DNA of 64,000 nucleotides from Channa striata (Eukaryota > Chordata > Actinopteri > Anabantiformes > Channidae), in NCBI GenBank assembly GCA_033026295.1, contig CM065182.1, positions 11,284,001 to 11,348,000 of the forward strand. The letters are read 5' to 3'. The position numbers and the translations under genes are program-made. Position 1 is the first letter of the stretch. Each line of letters opens with the position of its first letter. Below the pieces are notes generated by a model. The model had not been told where the DNA came from and did not search any database. It was given only the letters and a program-made list of their open reading frames with translations. Shown here in pieces: positions 27,401-38,200 of this stretch.

Positions 27401-28673
27401 CACTTCCAGGCCGACCGAGACGAATGTGCTGGGTTCAAAATTTGTGAATCTGAATTTTAATAATAGCAGCAGGATAATCACACTCCCAGCGATATTCCGT
27501 GGTCGCAGTTCTCTGAGTGGACAAATCAGGTACATACAGCTCAGTGCCGTTAAGACAATGCCCCATTAGGTTTCTAGAGTTTTGCTATGAATAAATCCAA
27601 ACATTTTGTGCTCATTACAAAGTTGTGTTGTTTCCATGGTAAATTAGTAGCTCATTTCCTGCTTGCTAGAAACTGCAGCTGTACACTTGAGCTTCTATAA
27701 ATCTCTGATGTAATTCACTAATGGAAAATTGGATTAAATTATTCCAGTTGTAGTTTATCTGTGCTGTGCTGCTCTCACTTCCATCATCAGACTCCCCAGT
27801 GTGATGTTCCCTGTACAACATGGATTGGAGATAATGAAAATATTGCAGATCGGACACACAAGCCCGTCCCACAGTGAAGAACACAGGGAGCTTTTCTCTA
27901 GTTCACTGGAAGAGTGTTTAGGGGGCGTGGTTCATTTCCATCAGCCAGGCAGAATTTCTGTCTTCATGTGATCAGTTTATTGAAATTTTTCCTCCACTTT
28001 TAGTGAAATTGGTTGATTTTAGGCTGCATAACGTGTGTCTGCTATCACTCTGTGCATCTAGTTCACACAAGTGGAATAGTTAAGCATCTGACATATGCTG
28101 GCTTTAAAATGTTTTGTATGTGGCAATACATAAATCAGCCTTCATTTTCTTTATTTGGGTAAAAGAAATGACAGCATGCTGTTTTACACAAAAGTCCTTC
28201 AGACCTGGTAAAAGTGTGCGGCCAGTGTGAACAGGAAGGCTAACACTGATTTTTGTTTTAATGCCCCATCACTGCTCTGTGATGGTCAAGCTCACACATT
28301 CTAATGTCTTTCATACTGAAGAACTAAAACACAAGAAAAACTGAATTCAAACTCGAAAATGTTAGTCTTGTTTAAGGAGTGAAACCAGCGATGATGTCAC
28401 ACCTCATTTGTCTTTGTTAAAAAGGTGCTGGAGTTGCTGAAGGTGGCGTGGATGCGACGCCTCATCTTTACAGTGGGAACATCCAGCACCACCGGAGAGC
28501 CCGACACGGTTGTGTGGAACGGGATCCACCACAAAACTGAGATGATGTCCAACTTGTCGGGCCATGGCTACCCCGACCCCAACTACTTGGACAATGTTCT
28601 GTCTGAGCTGGCCTCTCAGGGCGTGACAGAGGACTGCCTCAAACCTCCAGGTGTCGGTGGCGGCAGCAGCTAG
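15077..28673 (+). CDS. dtx2: Deltex-family E3 ubiquitin ligase, DTX2-like (whole coding span, nine exons)
   Basis: The joined exons encode about 642 residues, close to the roughly 620 of mammalian DTX2. Domains in order: WWE 1 (about 34-112), WWE 2 (about 122-195), a Pro/Gln/Ser-rich linker (about 196-400), a RING finger (C422, C425, C458, H460, H463, C466, C482, C485) and the Deltex C-terminal domain to the end. Known of the family: WWE domains bind Notch ankyrin repeats and poly-ADP-ribose, the RING recruits E2, and the C-terminal domain binds ADP-ribose/NAD. The key C-terminal residues H595, H607 and E621 are present. The paralogues DTX1 and DTX4 are less likely because the first WWE (WEWQD) and the ending GVTEDCL match DTX2. 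All eight introns keep phase. The start has a stop in frame upstream (15026) and a good Kozak context (A at -3, G at +4). The gene converges on gtf2ird1. Confidence 0.93.
15959..16544 (+). CDS. dtx2: dtx2 coding exon 2 (second WWE domain and Pro/Ser linker)
   Basis: Follows a pyrimidine-rich tttttcag acceptor. It encodes VRRSLF, then the second WWE (YWEWANDEGGWTPY, HGYNYIVDL), then a Cys-containing CSCQQC motif typical of Deltex proteins and a Pro/Ser-rich linker. Two donors 6 bases apart (exon end 16544 or 16550) both keep the frame. The first is preferred because it creates the GVP sequence seen in DTX1 and DTX4. Confidence 0.88.
17914..17972 (+). CDS. dtx2: dtx2 coding exon 3 (short linker exon)
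   Basis: A 59-base exon between ttctgcag and gtaaaa. It encodes VPSIPVQLNGSTSVSSALAG, which aligns with the VPxxPVKNLNG...ALAG segment of DTX1/DTX4. Its phase matches both neighbours. Confidence 0.88.
18259..18781. mobile_element. Short inverted-repeat element (MITE-like)
   Basis: Left end TATACACAGATCAGCCACAG near 18260 continues CATTAATCCCAC. The right end, read in reverse complement from about 18780, gives TATACACTGTTCAGCCACAA then CATTAATACTAG. About 0.52 kb with no transposase. The ends resemble the GATCAG...CATTA(T/A) termini of a common fish Tc1-type family. In dtx2 intron 3. Confidence 0.65.
20650..21978 (-). mobile_element. Second degenerate Tc1-type DNA transposon, different subfamily
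   Basis: Inverted ends match: left ACGTGGATAAAGCTGTTGGTA near 20660 and, in reverse complement, right GATGTGGATAAAATTATTGGTACC near 21973-21949. The inside resembles a fish Tc1 family read on the - strand (for example segments near 21030-21330 and 21480-21600), but with no long transposase frame left. It lies in dtx2 intron 3, opposite to the gene. About 1.33 kb, near full family length. Confidence 0.8.
22602..22841 (+). CDS. dtx2: dtx2 coding exon 4 (low-complexity linker)
   Basis: Preceded by a very long C/T-rich tract and a ctccag acceptor. It opens with GMASILMSAVGL, matching the family's G(M/I)TxxLMSAxGL segment. It continues as a Gln/Pro-rich run, a proline run, a ten-residue serine run made by an AGC microsatellite, and a basic RRAKRQHRR patch. 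The donor is GAGAG|gtagct. Confidence 0.88.
22778..22806 (+). repeat. dtx2: (AGC)n trinucleotide repeat inside dtx2 exon 4
   Basis: Roughly ten AGC units read as serine in the dtx2 frame; one frame over they would read as glutamine. Likely length-variable without breaking the frame. Confidence 0.95.
24383..24422. repeat. (GT)n microsatellite
   Basis: About 19 to 20 GT units in dtx2 intron 4, about 400 bases before coding exon 5. Confidence 0.97.
24817..24884 (+). CDS. dtx2: dtx2 coding exon 5 (lead-in to the RING)
   Basis: A 68-base exon after tctctttcag. It encodes SAPRPEEVIQRYMEVVAGVSDE, matching the PE(E/D)V(I/V)..Y segment just before the RING in Deltex proteins. It ends in phase 0 at gttagt. 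Confidence 0.9.
25164..25331 (+). CDS. dtx2: dtx2 coding exon 6 (RING finger, first part)
   Basis: Starts exactly at DCIICM and contains KCGHTLHMLCMLAMYNNG. This supplies six of the eight zinc ligands: C422, C425, C458, H460, H463 and C466. It is flanked by ccttag and gttaca. Confidence 0.93.
25925..26086 (+). CDS. dtx2: dtx2 coding exon 7 (end of RING, start of Deltex C-terminal domain)
   Basis: Encodes [21 protein letters not shown], nearly invariant in the family and supplying the last RING cysteines (C482, C485). It then gives SLPGHPDCGTIQIIY and IPPGIQ of the C-terminal domain. Flanked by ctccacag and gtactt; phase 0 at both ends. Confidence 0.94.
27262..27351 (+). CDS. dtx2: dtx2 coding exon 8 (Deltex C-terminal domain)
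   Basis: A 30-codon exon beginning GPEHPNPGQPY and containing CRGFPRFCFLPDN and KGRK, all diagnostic Deltex C-terminal motifs. Flanked by gccatcag and gtaaac. Confidence 0.93.
28425..28673 (+). CDS. dtx2: dtx2 coding exon 9 (end of Deltex domain, stop)
   Basis: Encodes VLELLKVAWMRRLIFTVGTS, then the ligand-binding and catalytic segment with H595, H607 (GHGYPDPNY) and E621, and ends TEDCL plus a Gly/Ser tail before TAG. One residue is odd: the motif usually written WNE(I/V)HHKTE reads WNGIHHKTE here, through a GGG codon. Confidence 0.93.
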   Translation: MLELLKVAWMRRLIFTVGTSSTTGEPDTVVWNGIHHKTEMMSNLSGHGYPDPNYLDNVLSELASQGVTEDCLKPPGVGGGSS

Positions 28674-29880
28674 GTCACAGCTCCAAGCTGCACACGCTTC
28701 CACTCACCGCTGATCACTACGTTAACCCTTCAGACTCACCTCTGTGGCCAGGTTGGACTCATGCCACCTCCGTCTGTTATCGAGTTCATGTCAGCGTCTG
28801 TCCAGAGTGAGCAGAGGGGAGAAGTGAGCCGAATAAAAGTGTTGAAGCTTCAGTGGCGCTGACAATGGTTCGTGCTCCACCACATCCCTGCTCGCCACAT
28901 ATTCCTGGAGGCTGAACTCAGAAAAATGGGGCTGCTCTTACTCCTACATGAAACCTTCATAAACTGGAGATTGTGTTTTTATTTAGTCTTGTTTTTTTTT
29001 TCTCCCCATCAAGCCTCATTTGTATCCTCCTGTCCGGTTACCATGACAATGGCAGCTTACACTGGGGATAAAAATCTCATGAAGCACTTTAGTTCTGACA
29101 GTGCATTTTGCCGAGGTGTGTGATTTAAAGGGCAGTTAAGTTGTTTTCAAATTGGGAGGTTATGCAATTGGACATGTTTCTGCTGAAAACATTTATGTTT
29201 AGCACAATAACACACTGAAACGTTAGTAGCAAACTAAGTATATATCAGCCTATTTGATGAGAAGGGGCAATATTTTTCCGTTGTACATAAAAAAAAAAAA
29301 CATGAAACAGTACAGTAAAAAAAAAAAACCAGGACGTGTCCACAAATGCCACTTATAGAGGAACATTTAACACTGCTTCTAATTGGACCATCTGTTGTCA
29401 TATTATATTACCTAACCTCCTTTGATAAGCAGATGTCTGATCATTCACAGGATGATTTTCCATGTTTTGACTTTGCCAGTCTCCATGCCCGGGGGCCTTC
29501 TGGAGGCATTGTTTTTGTCACTTAATATGTAATTTTGTGTTGCCATGTGTTCGAGGAGGGACAAGGTTGCACCGTATATAGCTTGACGACCCCAGTCCTT
29601 TTTCCCAGACAGATGGGACAGGACACTTAGATTAAAAAAAAAAAGCCCTCTGGTTAAGAAAATTTTAGTGTGACAATCAAGGTCATCGAACTCATCTTGA
29701 TTAAACAAGACACAGGAAGTCGCAGCGAACCTGTTAACATTCCTGCCGGCTGCACACTCACCTCTTATATTCACATGCATTATTCTGCTCACAGTACTGC
29801 AGTACAGTCCCTGAACTGAGTCTTGACATGTATACGAGCAAAACTGGAAAAAAAAATAAAGTCTGCAATAAAGAAATAAG
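28674..29880 (+). other. dtx2: Probable dtx2 3' untranslated region
   Basis: No further coding sequence follows the TAG. AATAAA hexamers occur at 28832-28837, 29855-29860 and 29867-29872. The overlapping distal pair fits a main polyadenylation site near 29.89 kb, and the proximal one could give a short form. Two runs of about 12 A (near 29290 and 29317) lie inside. Cleavage sites are inferred only. Confidence 0.4.
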
Positions 29881-32800
29881 GCAAATGAACCCTGGCTTCA
29901 TTTCTGACCTTACTTTTGTTTGCGTGATGCAGAATGAGCGAGTGCAGCTTTACTGATGGTTTGATTCCACTAGCAGGGGGTCAAGTAAAGTGTAGGAATT
30001 AATTCGTGATGTGGGACTGATGATGCTTTTTATATGTGCGGGGAAACGTTGCTGATCTTCTTAAATGACCTCACACTGCGCTGCTGTTCTGTGACTGTTT
30101 AGTGACCATTAGAGCTAATGGCTCTCAGTGGATTGGGGTATTACAGCTTGGGTCTGACTTCTGAGAAAGATAATGGGCATGTTAAGACAATAATAGATCG
30201 GACTTGTGTGCAAACATTTGCAACAACAATAGTAAAATGTTGGGAAGAACATCTGGGTTTACTCACATTAACTGAAGTGTATTGTGATTGTTCAGAGGAC
30301 GAGGATTTTAAATATCTACCTGGACCGCGGCTGTGTAACATGGCAGCAGCTTAGTCCATGTGAAACCTTTGTGTGCAGACGCTCCCAGGTATCCTTCACT
30401 CCTCCTCCCAGCATCAGTTGCCTTTGGTTCTAATTTGTGTCACAAGCGGCAGATGGTGTTCAGCTGACTCAGGTTAGTTCAGACGGGTTTTGCTTGAAAC
30501 ATCCTGAGTTTGTGTTAATGTAAAACCTTAATACTCAGCTAATCTGCACCGTCAGCACTGCGTTGGTGGGTTGGATCGGACTTAATTGTCAGGGGTGTGG
30601 CAGCATCAACAACAAAAACCTCAAAACCGTCTACAATTTTGATCCCAAAGTTGCTAAATCCTGATTGGTACAGACAAGCAACAAGCACATCTTTAGCCTG
30701 AGGCACAGGGGGAACATGCAAACTCCACAGCTGGATGTGAAGTGGCAGCGTTACCCCGTCCACCACTGTGCTGCCCCTGAATTTCTCCGGTGAACCCAAA
30801 ACTGTTGCAGGCTAAGCAGAAAACTTTGAAACTGATTTAGAAAATGTGTTCTGAGGCCTTTCGAGTGTAGTGTAGCAGACTCGGGTTTATGTACGACTTT
30901 AGTGTCTTTGCTGGTTTCTCAGGGACTCACCTACACGTCTCATGTCTTCTGGCCTCAGAGCTTGAACCCTGCTCTTCCTACGGAGTAAGTGTCCCTTTAA
31001 CCACTCAAACATTTATTTGTAGTGGAGACGTTAGGAGAAGAACACGACCACTCGGCATGGAATTTCACTTTGACTGCATCTTAATGGACTCTTAAATGCA
31101 CAGCAGTGCTTTGGGTTCAAGGTGTCTGCGTGGATGTACGCGGGGGAAACACGACTGAAGACTGGGAAGCAGCAGACCAACCAGAACTGCCTGCAGTGAA
31201 GATACTGCTTCACCCAAGGGAGGGAAACAAGTGTGTTGTATTAATTTCTATGTTACCATATTCCCTCGTTATTGTGCTTTTTTTTTTAATTGACTTGTTC
31301 AAAAGTCAAGGTTGCCTCAAGTTCATTAATTTAGATATTGTGAAGGTGAAAATTGGGTAAAATTAATCAAATTACAATTAATTCGGCAGGTCAGCTGCCG
31401 GTTCAAAACGTGTGTAGACACTCACATGATTCAACATTGTAGGAAATGTTTTTCTCTGGCTCAGCACTAACGTTACGTTAATCACTGATGTTCTGCTTTT
31501 TTCTTAAAAACATCTACTTTCAATATGACAATAAAGACTTTGTTGATCTGTGTAAAAAAGCGTGTCTGACGTCTTTAGTCCAGATTTGGTAAGTTTAGTG
31601 GTTTATGATCTAAACCTGCAACACTGTGGTCTACACATGTATGAGAGGCCACTCGCTCCATGCTGTTCTATATTATTTTAATTAGCAACACATTTATTTC
31701 TACTCCATTTGATTGAGGTCCACCAGATGAGACACTGGGACAAATACAGGACCTGGAGGAACCAGCATCAAGCCCAACCTTCTCTGGACGCCTGCTGGAT
31801 CGATGGTGTGTGTTTGATAAGAACATATTTCACTAGATTCTCATCTAACTGGGGTCGTTTAAAAATCTGAATGATAAAGGAGCAAGTGAAAATGTCAGTA
31901 CACAGCCTGAATGTGGGGCTCTTTGTTGACTGCACCTCGTTCAGAGGCAATTACCCTCCGCTCAAAAATCCTTCTCCAAATAAGATCCACACTTCGTTCA
32001 AGTCTGTAATTAAAGTTGCACCATGTCGCACTTTTTTACCAATATGATTCAGTGGCTCAATGTCTGGGAATGTCAACAAGGGAATCAGAAATATTTACCG
32101 GAGCCAAGAGATGAGATTATGGCAGAGAAAATCTTCCTCACTGAGAAACTCTGGAAGGATGTTGAGACCAAAGTGATTATTCTACCCTTCAAAGACTGAA
32201 GCCGGTCCAGCACAGAGGACAGCAAGAAGACCCGGGCCTCAGCCAGAATCTGGTGGAAACATGTGAATTCAGCGGTCCAGACACAGACACAGTTTGATCC
32301 TTTCAGAACATCAGAAGGACGGACAACCAGGACAAAAATACTAAGTCAGAAGTTATAACTGAAGATTTTTAAACTTTTAACCTTTTTATTTTAAGTGACT
32401 ATTACAAAATAGTAAAAGGCCAAAAATAACCAAATAATTTGACACTTTAATTCAAAATCAAAATCCAGTGAAATGATGTTGTGACTATGTAAAGTGAGTG
32501 TAAACGTCGTCTGTCTGTCTCACTGTGTCTCTGAGGTGGACTAGTGACCTGTCCAGGATAGACCCGCCTCTCACCCTATGCAACCCTGAACAGGATATGT
32601 GGTTACAGATATGTCTGGGTTATGACTATGTTTTTGTGGCTTTAAGATTATTTCCTTGTCCTATTATTCATTTATTTTACACTATTCACTATTTTCATAA
32701 TAAAATTTGCTGTAAGCTACTGTTCATGTTACTGCACAAACTCATTTAGTGGTTATTGAGTGATGCACTTAAAAAACATGTTGTCTGTCTGTAAAAGCTT

Positions 32801-33989
32801 GTGATCTGTTTTGCAGCTGTGTGCATGTGGTGTTCACTGCATCATACAGTCGTATTTTGTCCAAACGTGTGGCGCTTGTGACGGGCCGGCTGTTTACGAG
32901 GGCTGCTGGAACACTCTTGGTTCCCGTTGGACTAAAATTAGGTGTCTGCAATGCAACCAAGGAGGTCGTAGTTAAAGTGTGATCTCTAGTAAGTTTACAG
33001 TTTCAAAGTACATCTGAGGAATGTTTATGAAACATAATCCACGACTTTCTAAAAGCGGTTGTCGGCATTACGACAAAGAATAAAATGCACATTAAATAAA
33101 AAAAAAATTGATGCATTTGTTTTGCTAAGCGTAAATTATAAATTACCGTGCTCAAAAGAGGGTCGTGTGTTTATCATTGTAACGTATTGTATTGCTGCTG
33201 TTGCATCAGACAACTAAATACCCTGGGAGACATCTGGTTGACAGGAACAGTATGAACAATATTTACAGCCATAATTTTAAAATATAATAACCGTAGCTAC
33301 TGCATATGCTTCAAAGTGATGTCACTCTTCACAGGTTCCCTGGGACCCATTGATCTTGTGCATTAGCTAGAAAGTGCCCTGCATCTCTACCTTGTCTTTT
33401 ATCGTAATGTCTGTAGCACTGGAAGCCGGTTTGTCTCTCATAGTGTAAACTGACAGTTGGAGCTTTTCGAACCCTGTAATAAGGACTGTCACACCTGGGC
33501 AGGAAGTTTCATCTACTAATTAGTTACTGGCCACACAGCAGGTCAGCTGGTCATCCGGTTGTTTTAGGTACAAGTTGGGTCCAGATGTCTTGGTTATTTG
33601 TTGTATCATCTGTTAAGGACAATGTCTTCGGCTTATTTCAAAATAGGTAATTACAGCGGTGAGATACAGTAGACACCTGAAGTGCGTGAGTCTGTGAAAG
33701 GCTGGAGAACCATCCGGTCACAGTGAATGGGAACAGGACAAGTTCTGGGTTGGTCAGCACCAAAACTATAACATTTTGTTATAGAAAGATCACAGATTCT
33801 ACTCCTGCAAACAGACTACTACATTAATCTGCTGCCAAAAACGAGTCTCCTCTTACTTACTGCTGTGAAAATAAATACGTGGTCACTGCAGTGTTGCCCC
33901 AAAAATTTAGAAAATTATATACTTGTAAAATAAGATAAACAACAAAAAAAGAAAGCATAACGTTCATATTTATCCAAAATGCATTAGAC
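29881..33989. other. Gap between the convergent genes, no gene recognised
   Basis: Apart from a short repeat near 32.5 kb no known element stands out. Frames of 60-90 codons (for example 30539-30799 on - and 30118-30354 on +) carry no motif I recognise. Confidence 0.5.
32525..32605 (+). repeat. Retroelement-like repeat fragment
   Basis: The text GGACTAGTGACCTGTCCAGG followed by CCCGCCTCTCACCC resembles the GGCGACCTGTCCAGGGTGTACCCCGCCTCTCGCCC motif of a very common fish repeat. Short and diverged. Confidence 0.5.
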
Positions 33990-34208
33990 ATTGAGAGAGA
34001 GGTGCCCGGCTTTGGAGCTGTGTGCAGCTACTGCAGGTAGCGGTTTCTTCCGTTAAAGGGAGTTTTTCCTCTCCACTGCTGCCTATAAATGCTCAAGGGG
34101 GATTTGTTGGGTTTTCTCTAAATGTCTGTACAGTCTGGACTTTATTATGTCAAGTGCCTTGAGATGACCTTGTTGTAAATTGGCGCTATATAAATAAAGT
34201 TGAATTCA
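33990..34208 (+). mobile_element. 3' tail of a LINE-type retroelement
   Basis: Contains TTAAAGGGAGTTTTTCCTCT, TGTTGGGTTTTCTCT, TGCCTTGAGATGAC and TTGGCGCTATATAAATAAAG in the order seen in a widespread fish LINE 3' end, stopping at TTGAATT. Only the tail is present, as expected of 5'-truncated insertion. Intergenic, just past the presumed gtf2ird1 3' end. Confidence 0.7.
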
Positions 34209-34276
34209 AAATGGAATTGATTTCACTCGGAAAAACATTTAAAAACTCAACAAAATCAAAGTGCAAGGCAACACAT

Positions 34277-35178
34277 TTTATTTCAAAGGCCTAATTGGCG
34301 TTAAGGTACAGCATATTAAATATCATTAGTCCAGAGACAGTCATCGCAGAGTAACATACCATTCTTTCCTTTACATGATACATTCAGGCTGACTTTAAAT
34401 GAGATATTTTACATATTGTTAATGTGGTGCTAACATAAAAAGGCTATTCGCTGAAGGTCTTATTTTACTGCAGGTGCTCCTTGCTGCTTTGGGCCGCGGC
34501 CGTTCGGCCTCTTTAACTCCCGATGGCTTGCAGTTGGCCCAGCACCTCATTAAGACACATCTTTGCTGCTCTTATTGGAAAGTCAGTGGTTACCTGTGGT
34601 TACTGAGTGACTAGTAGCATCTGTGTTAGTGTTGTGATAGTTCCTCAAAGAACTGTATAACAGAATAATGTATTTTACATCCCTGCACATAATGTTATAT
34701 TTTAATAAATATAATAAATAAAAAGTACAAATATCTGAATATTAAGGAACCAGATCGCTATCAAAGACATTTTTTGTCAGTAATACATTGCAACCAAACG
34801 CTGAATCCAACAACATGACTCAGTGGATAGACACTTCATAAACGCAAGGGCAAACTTCAGCTTTGTAAAAACAATAGAACTCTCTTAATCAGCCTTAGTA
34901 GGAAAACTAAAACTGATGGCTGTCCTGCCTGCAGTGTGGGGAGGCAGCGGACAGACAGACAAGCCGAGCGTTTGCCCTGCCACATTTTGATCCACTTACA
35001 TTCTCTTGTTCCTCAAAACTCAGGACACCATTCACAGAGTGAAGCCTGCAGCTCACTATATTCAGTCTGGAGATATTTAGTCTTAGCACGCTGACAAAGT
35101 GTTAGTGTCACTTGTGGAAGAGTCATGAATTTCACTTTGACAAACTCCTTTTATCCCTTTGCAGTTGAGGTTTGTCCT
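34277..35178 (-). other. gtf2ird1: Probable gtf2ird1 3' untranslated region and polyadenylation signal
   Basis: Below the stop codon no coding sequence is seen on the - strand. AATAAA on the - strand occurs at 34282-34277, which would give a 3' UTR of about 0.9 kb. The end point is inferred from this hexamer alone. Confidence 0.35.
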
Positions 35179-35247
35179 TCAATAATTTACTTTCCCGGGG
35201 ACCTGCACATTCACGCCACTGTAGTCCACCATGTACATGGGCCACTG
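35179..35247 (-). CDS. gtf2ird1: gtf2ird1 coding exon 26 (conserved C-terminal tail, stop)
   Basis: Encodes QWPMYMVDYSGVNVQVPG then KVNY and TGA, nearly the same as the mammalian C-terminus (QWPMYMVDYAGLNVQ...LNY). Preceded by a pyrimidine-rich gtccctgcag acceptor. The preceding intron carries a Tc1 element. Confidence 0.94.
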   Translation of the reverse strand, partial: QWPMYMVDYSGVNVQVPGKVNY

Positions 35248-38200
35248 CTGCAGGGACACACAAAGACAATGACAATAGGACAACATCAGTCTTCATGGTG
35301 GAGAAAATGTTTTTCAATAGTTAAGTTAAACACATGCGCGTACCGGCATGGAATTATGAAGTAATGTATTTAGAATTTGTAATTTAAATCCAATTACAGA
35401 AACATAGTCTTTATTTCAAACATTGGTTTTAATATCACGTCTATTTTCAGATAAACATTTAACTAAAGGACAAAAAATTAAAATTTTAATTTAATTTTGG
35501 TTTTTTTAGGAACTCTGTTTTTAATTAAACCCAATTAATATCCACAGAACTTATTCATATCCCATTGGTATTCCACTGGGATTTTATGTGACAGGCCAAC
35601 ACAAAGTGGCAAATAATTTTCAAGTGAAAGAAAAATGAGACATGTTTTTGTCTTTTTTTTTACAAATACACATCCGAGAAGTGTGGCGTGCATTTGTAGT
35701 CAGCCCCAGAGTCAATACTTTGTAGAACCACCTTTTGTGGCACGTCTCTACCAGCTCTGGACATCAAGAGAGTGACATTTTTGCCCATTCTTCTTTGCAA
35801 ATAGCAAAGTCAGAGTGGATGGAGAGCGTCTGTGAAGAGCAATTTTTAAGTCTCGCCACAGATCCTCAATTTGATTTAGGTCGGGACTTTGACTGGGCCA
35901 CAGGAAAACGCTTTGATCTAAACTGTTCCATTGTAGCTCTGGCTGTGTGTCGAGGGTCATTGTCCTGCTGGAAGGTGAACCTGCGCCTCAGTCTCAGTCT
36001 TGTGCAGACTAACAGGTTTTCTTCTAAGACCGGCCTGTGCTTGGCTCCATCCATCTTCCTGTTAACCCTGTCCAGCCTCCCTGTCCCTGCTAAAGAAAAG
36101 CACGGCGTGTTCAGGGGGATGTGCGGTGTTGGATTTTGCATTTAGGCCAATAAGTTCAATTTTGGTCTCATCTGACCAGAGCACCTTCTTCCACAGGTTG
36201 GCTGTGTCCCCCACATGGCTCGTCACACAGGCCAGATTTGTGAGGTGGATGAGTAATAGTCGTCCTGTGGACAGATTCTCCCACCTGAGCTGCGGGTCTC
36301 TGCAGCTCCTGCACAGTTACAATGAGGCTCCTGGCTGCTTCTCTGATTAATGCTCTCCCTGCCCGGCCTTTCACTTTAGGATGACGACCACGTCTTGATG
36401 GGTTTGCAGTTGTGCCGTACGCTTTCCATTTTCAGATGATCGATTGTACAGTGTTCTGTGAGATGTTCAAAGCTCGGGATATTGTTTTTTTTAACCTAAC
36501 CCTGCTTTGAACTTCTCCACAACTTTATCCCTGACCTGTCTGACATATTCCTTGGACTTCATGATGCTGTTTGTTCACCAACGCTCTGTAGCAAACCTGT
36601 GAGGGCGTCGCAGAACAGCTGCATTTATTCAGAGATTCGGTTACACACAGGTGGACGCTATTCACTAATTAGGCAACAGTTGGCTCCACTGGATTTTAGG
36701 GGGCTCAATTCAAATGCATGCCACACTTTTCAGATATTTATTCCTATAAAATGTTGAAAATCATTTATCATTTTCCTTTCACTTCACAATAATGTGTTAA
36801 TTTGCATTGGTATATCACATAAAACCCAATAAAACCCATTTACATTTGTGGTTGTACCATGACAAAACATGGAAAAGTATGAATACTTTTGTCAGACACT
36901 GTATATTTCTTTTTGTGACGGTAGATGGTCAATAATTGTGGTACAGTATAGGTTCACTAAATGTGACCTTATACCTTCTAGATTGGCTTTACTAAGATAC
37001 ATGTAAATAAAATGCATTTTAATCTTTTTCCATTTAATTTAACCAACAAATACACAATATTAATTACTAATTTACTTTGGAGATCTAAACATTGTTCTTT
37101 TATCATGTTGGCAACATGAATTTAAAGCTACAACTTAACCTAGTTATCAAATTATTTCCAGGTGGTCATCATCACCAGCTGAAGTGGGTTGAGTTAATTA
37201 ACTCACTATTTGACATAAGCCAATGTAAGAATGTCACATGGAGGATAATCAACATTTCTTGATCAAAAACTGATTATAAGTCAAGTAAACGAGAATTTTA
37301 AATGACATTTGTCTAAGAACTAAAATGGGTTAACTGCTCATGCCTTTCAAACGCACCATCACTGGAATCTGATTGGTTGAAATCCCCAGGTCAGACGAGG
37401 CTGGTCCCCGGTTGCTTTCCTGGACTCTCTTGCGCTTTCGTCGACTGGTCGAGGCGTCTGTTCCTACTGAAGACACGAGGCAGGTGGTTTTACTTTCAAC
37501 GGGCCATTTTCAGCACCGAGTTCCACTTCCACAAGGACAAGCGCATAAAACAGCACTTACCTGTATTACAAGCCTGGCTACAGATTTCTGCAAATGGCCT
37601 GAGTGAGGGAGAAAAAGCTGGTTCATTTCAGGTGACACAGCACTTGTTGTTTCAGAAATCCGATCAAAGTGCGAACACACACTTATACATTTCCCTAAAT
37701 TACAATACAACAGGGTAATTTGCATTAGCCCACTGTTCAGACTGCATTTATTTCATACCCAAAAAAGAGACAAAAAGAAAATCATGCATGATTTAGGTGT
37801 TTTGCCTCCATTCTTTCATCATAGCTTAACTGCTTTAATGTCACGACATTGTTCACTATTTCAGATTATTTACATTTGCTGCTGAAAAAGATTCATTCTT
37901 TGACATCTCCGAGGCTGGATTTAAATCCGAAGCATAAATAAAACCATAATGAGCTTAACTACCAATTTCCCACTGGAATATATAGCATGGTGACAGCTAA
38001 GAGGCTGCTGAATATTCACACGTCTCCACACTCACTGTAGCTGGCTCTTGATGCTGAACGTGATTTCATCTGCAGCTTGAAGGATTTTCTCCAGGCACAC
38101 GATGTCGTAGGTGTTCGGGTTTCGGAAGGGGATGTCGTCTGGAAGGCCACTAACTTCTACGGACTCTGGGCTGCCACGGATTAACTTGTATGGAACCACG

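Noticed and set aside
29445..29792. 115-codon open frame on the - strand
   Set aside because: Antisense to the presumed dtx2 3' UTR, with no domain and no splice-linked neighbours.
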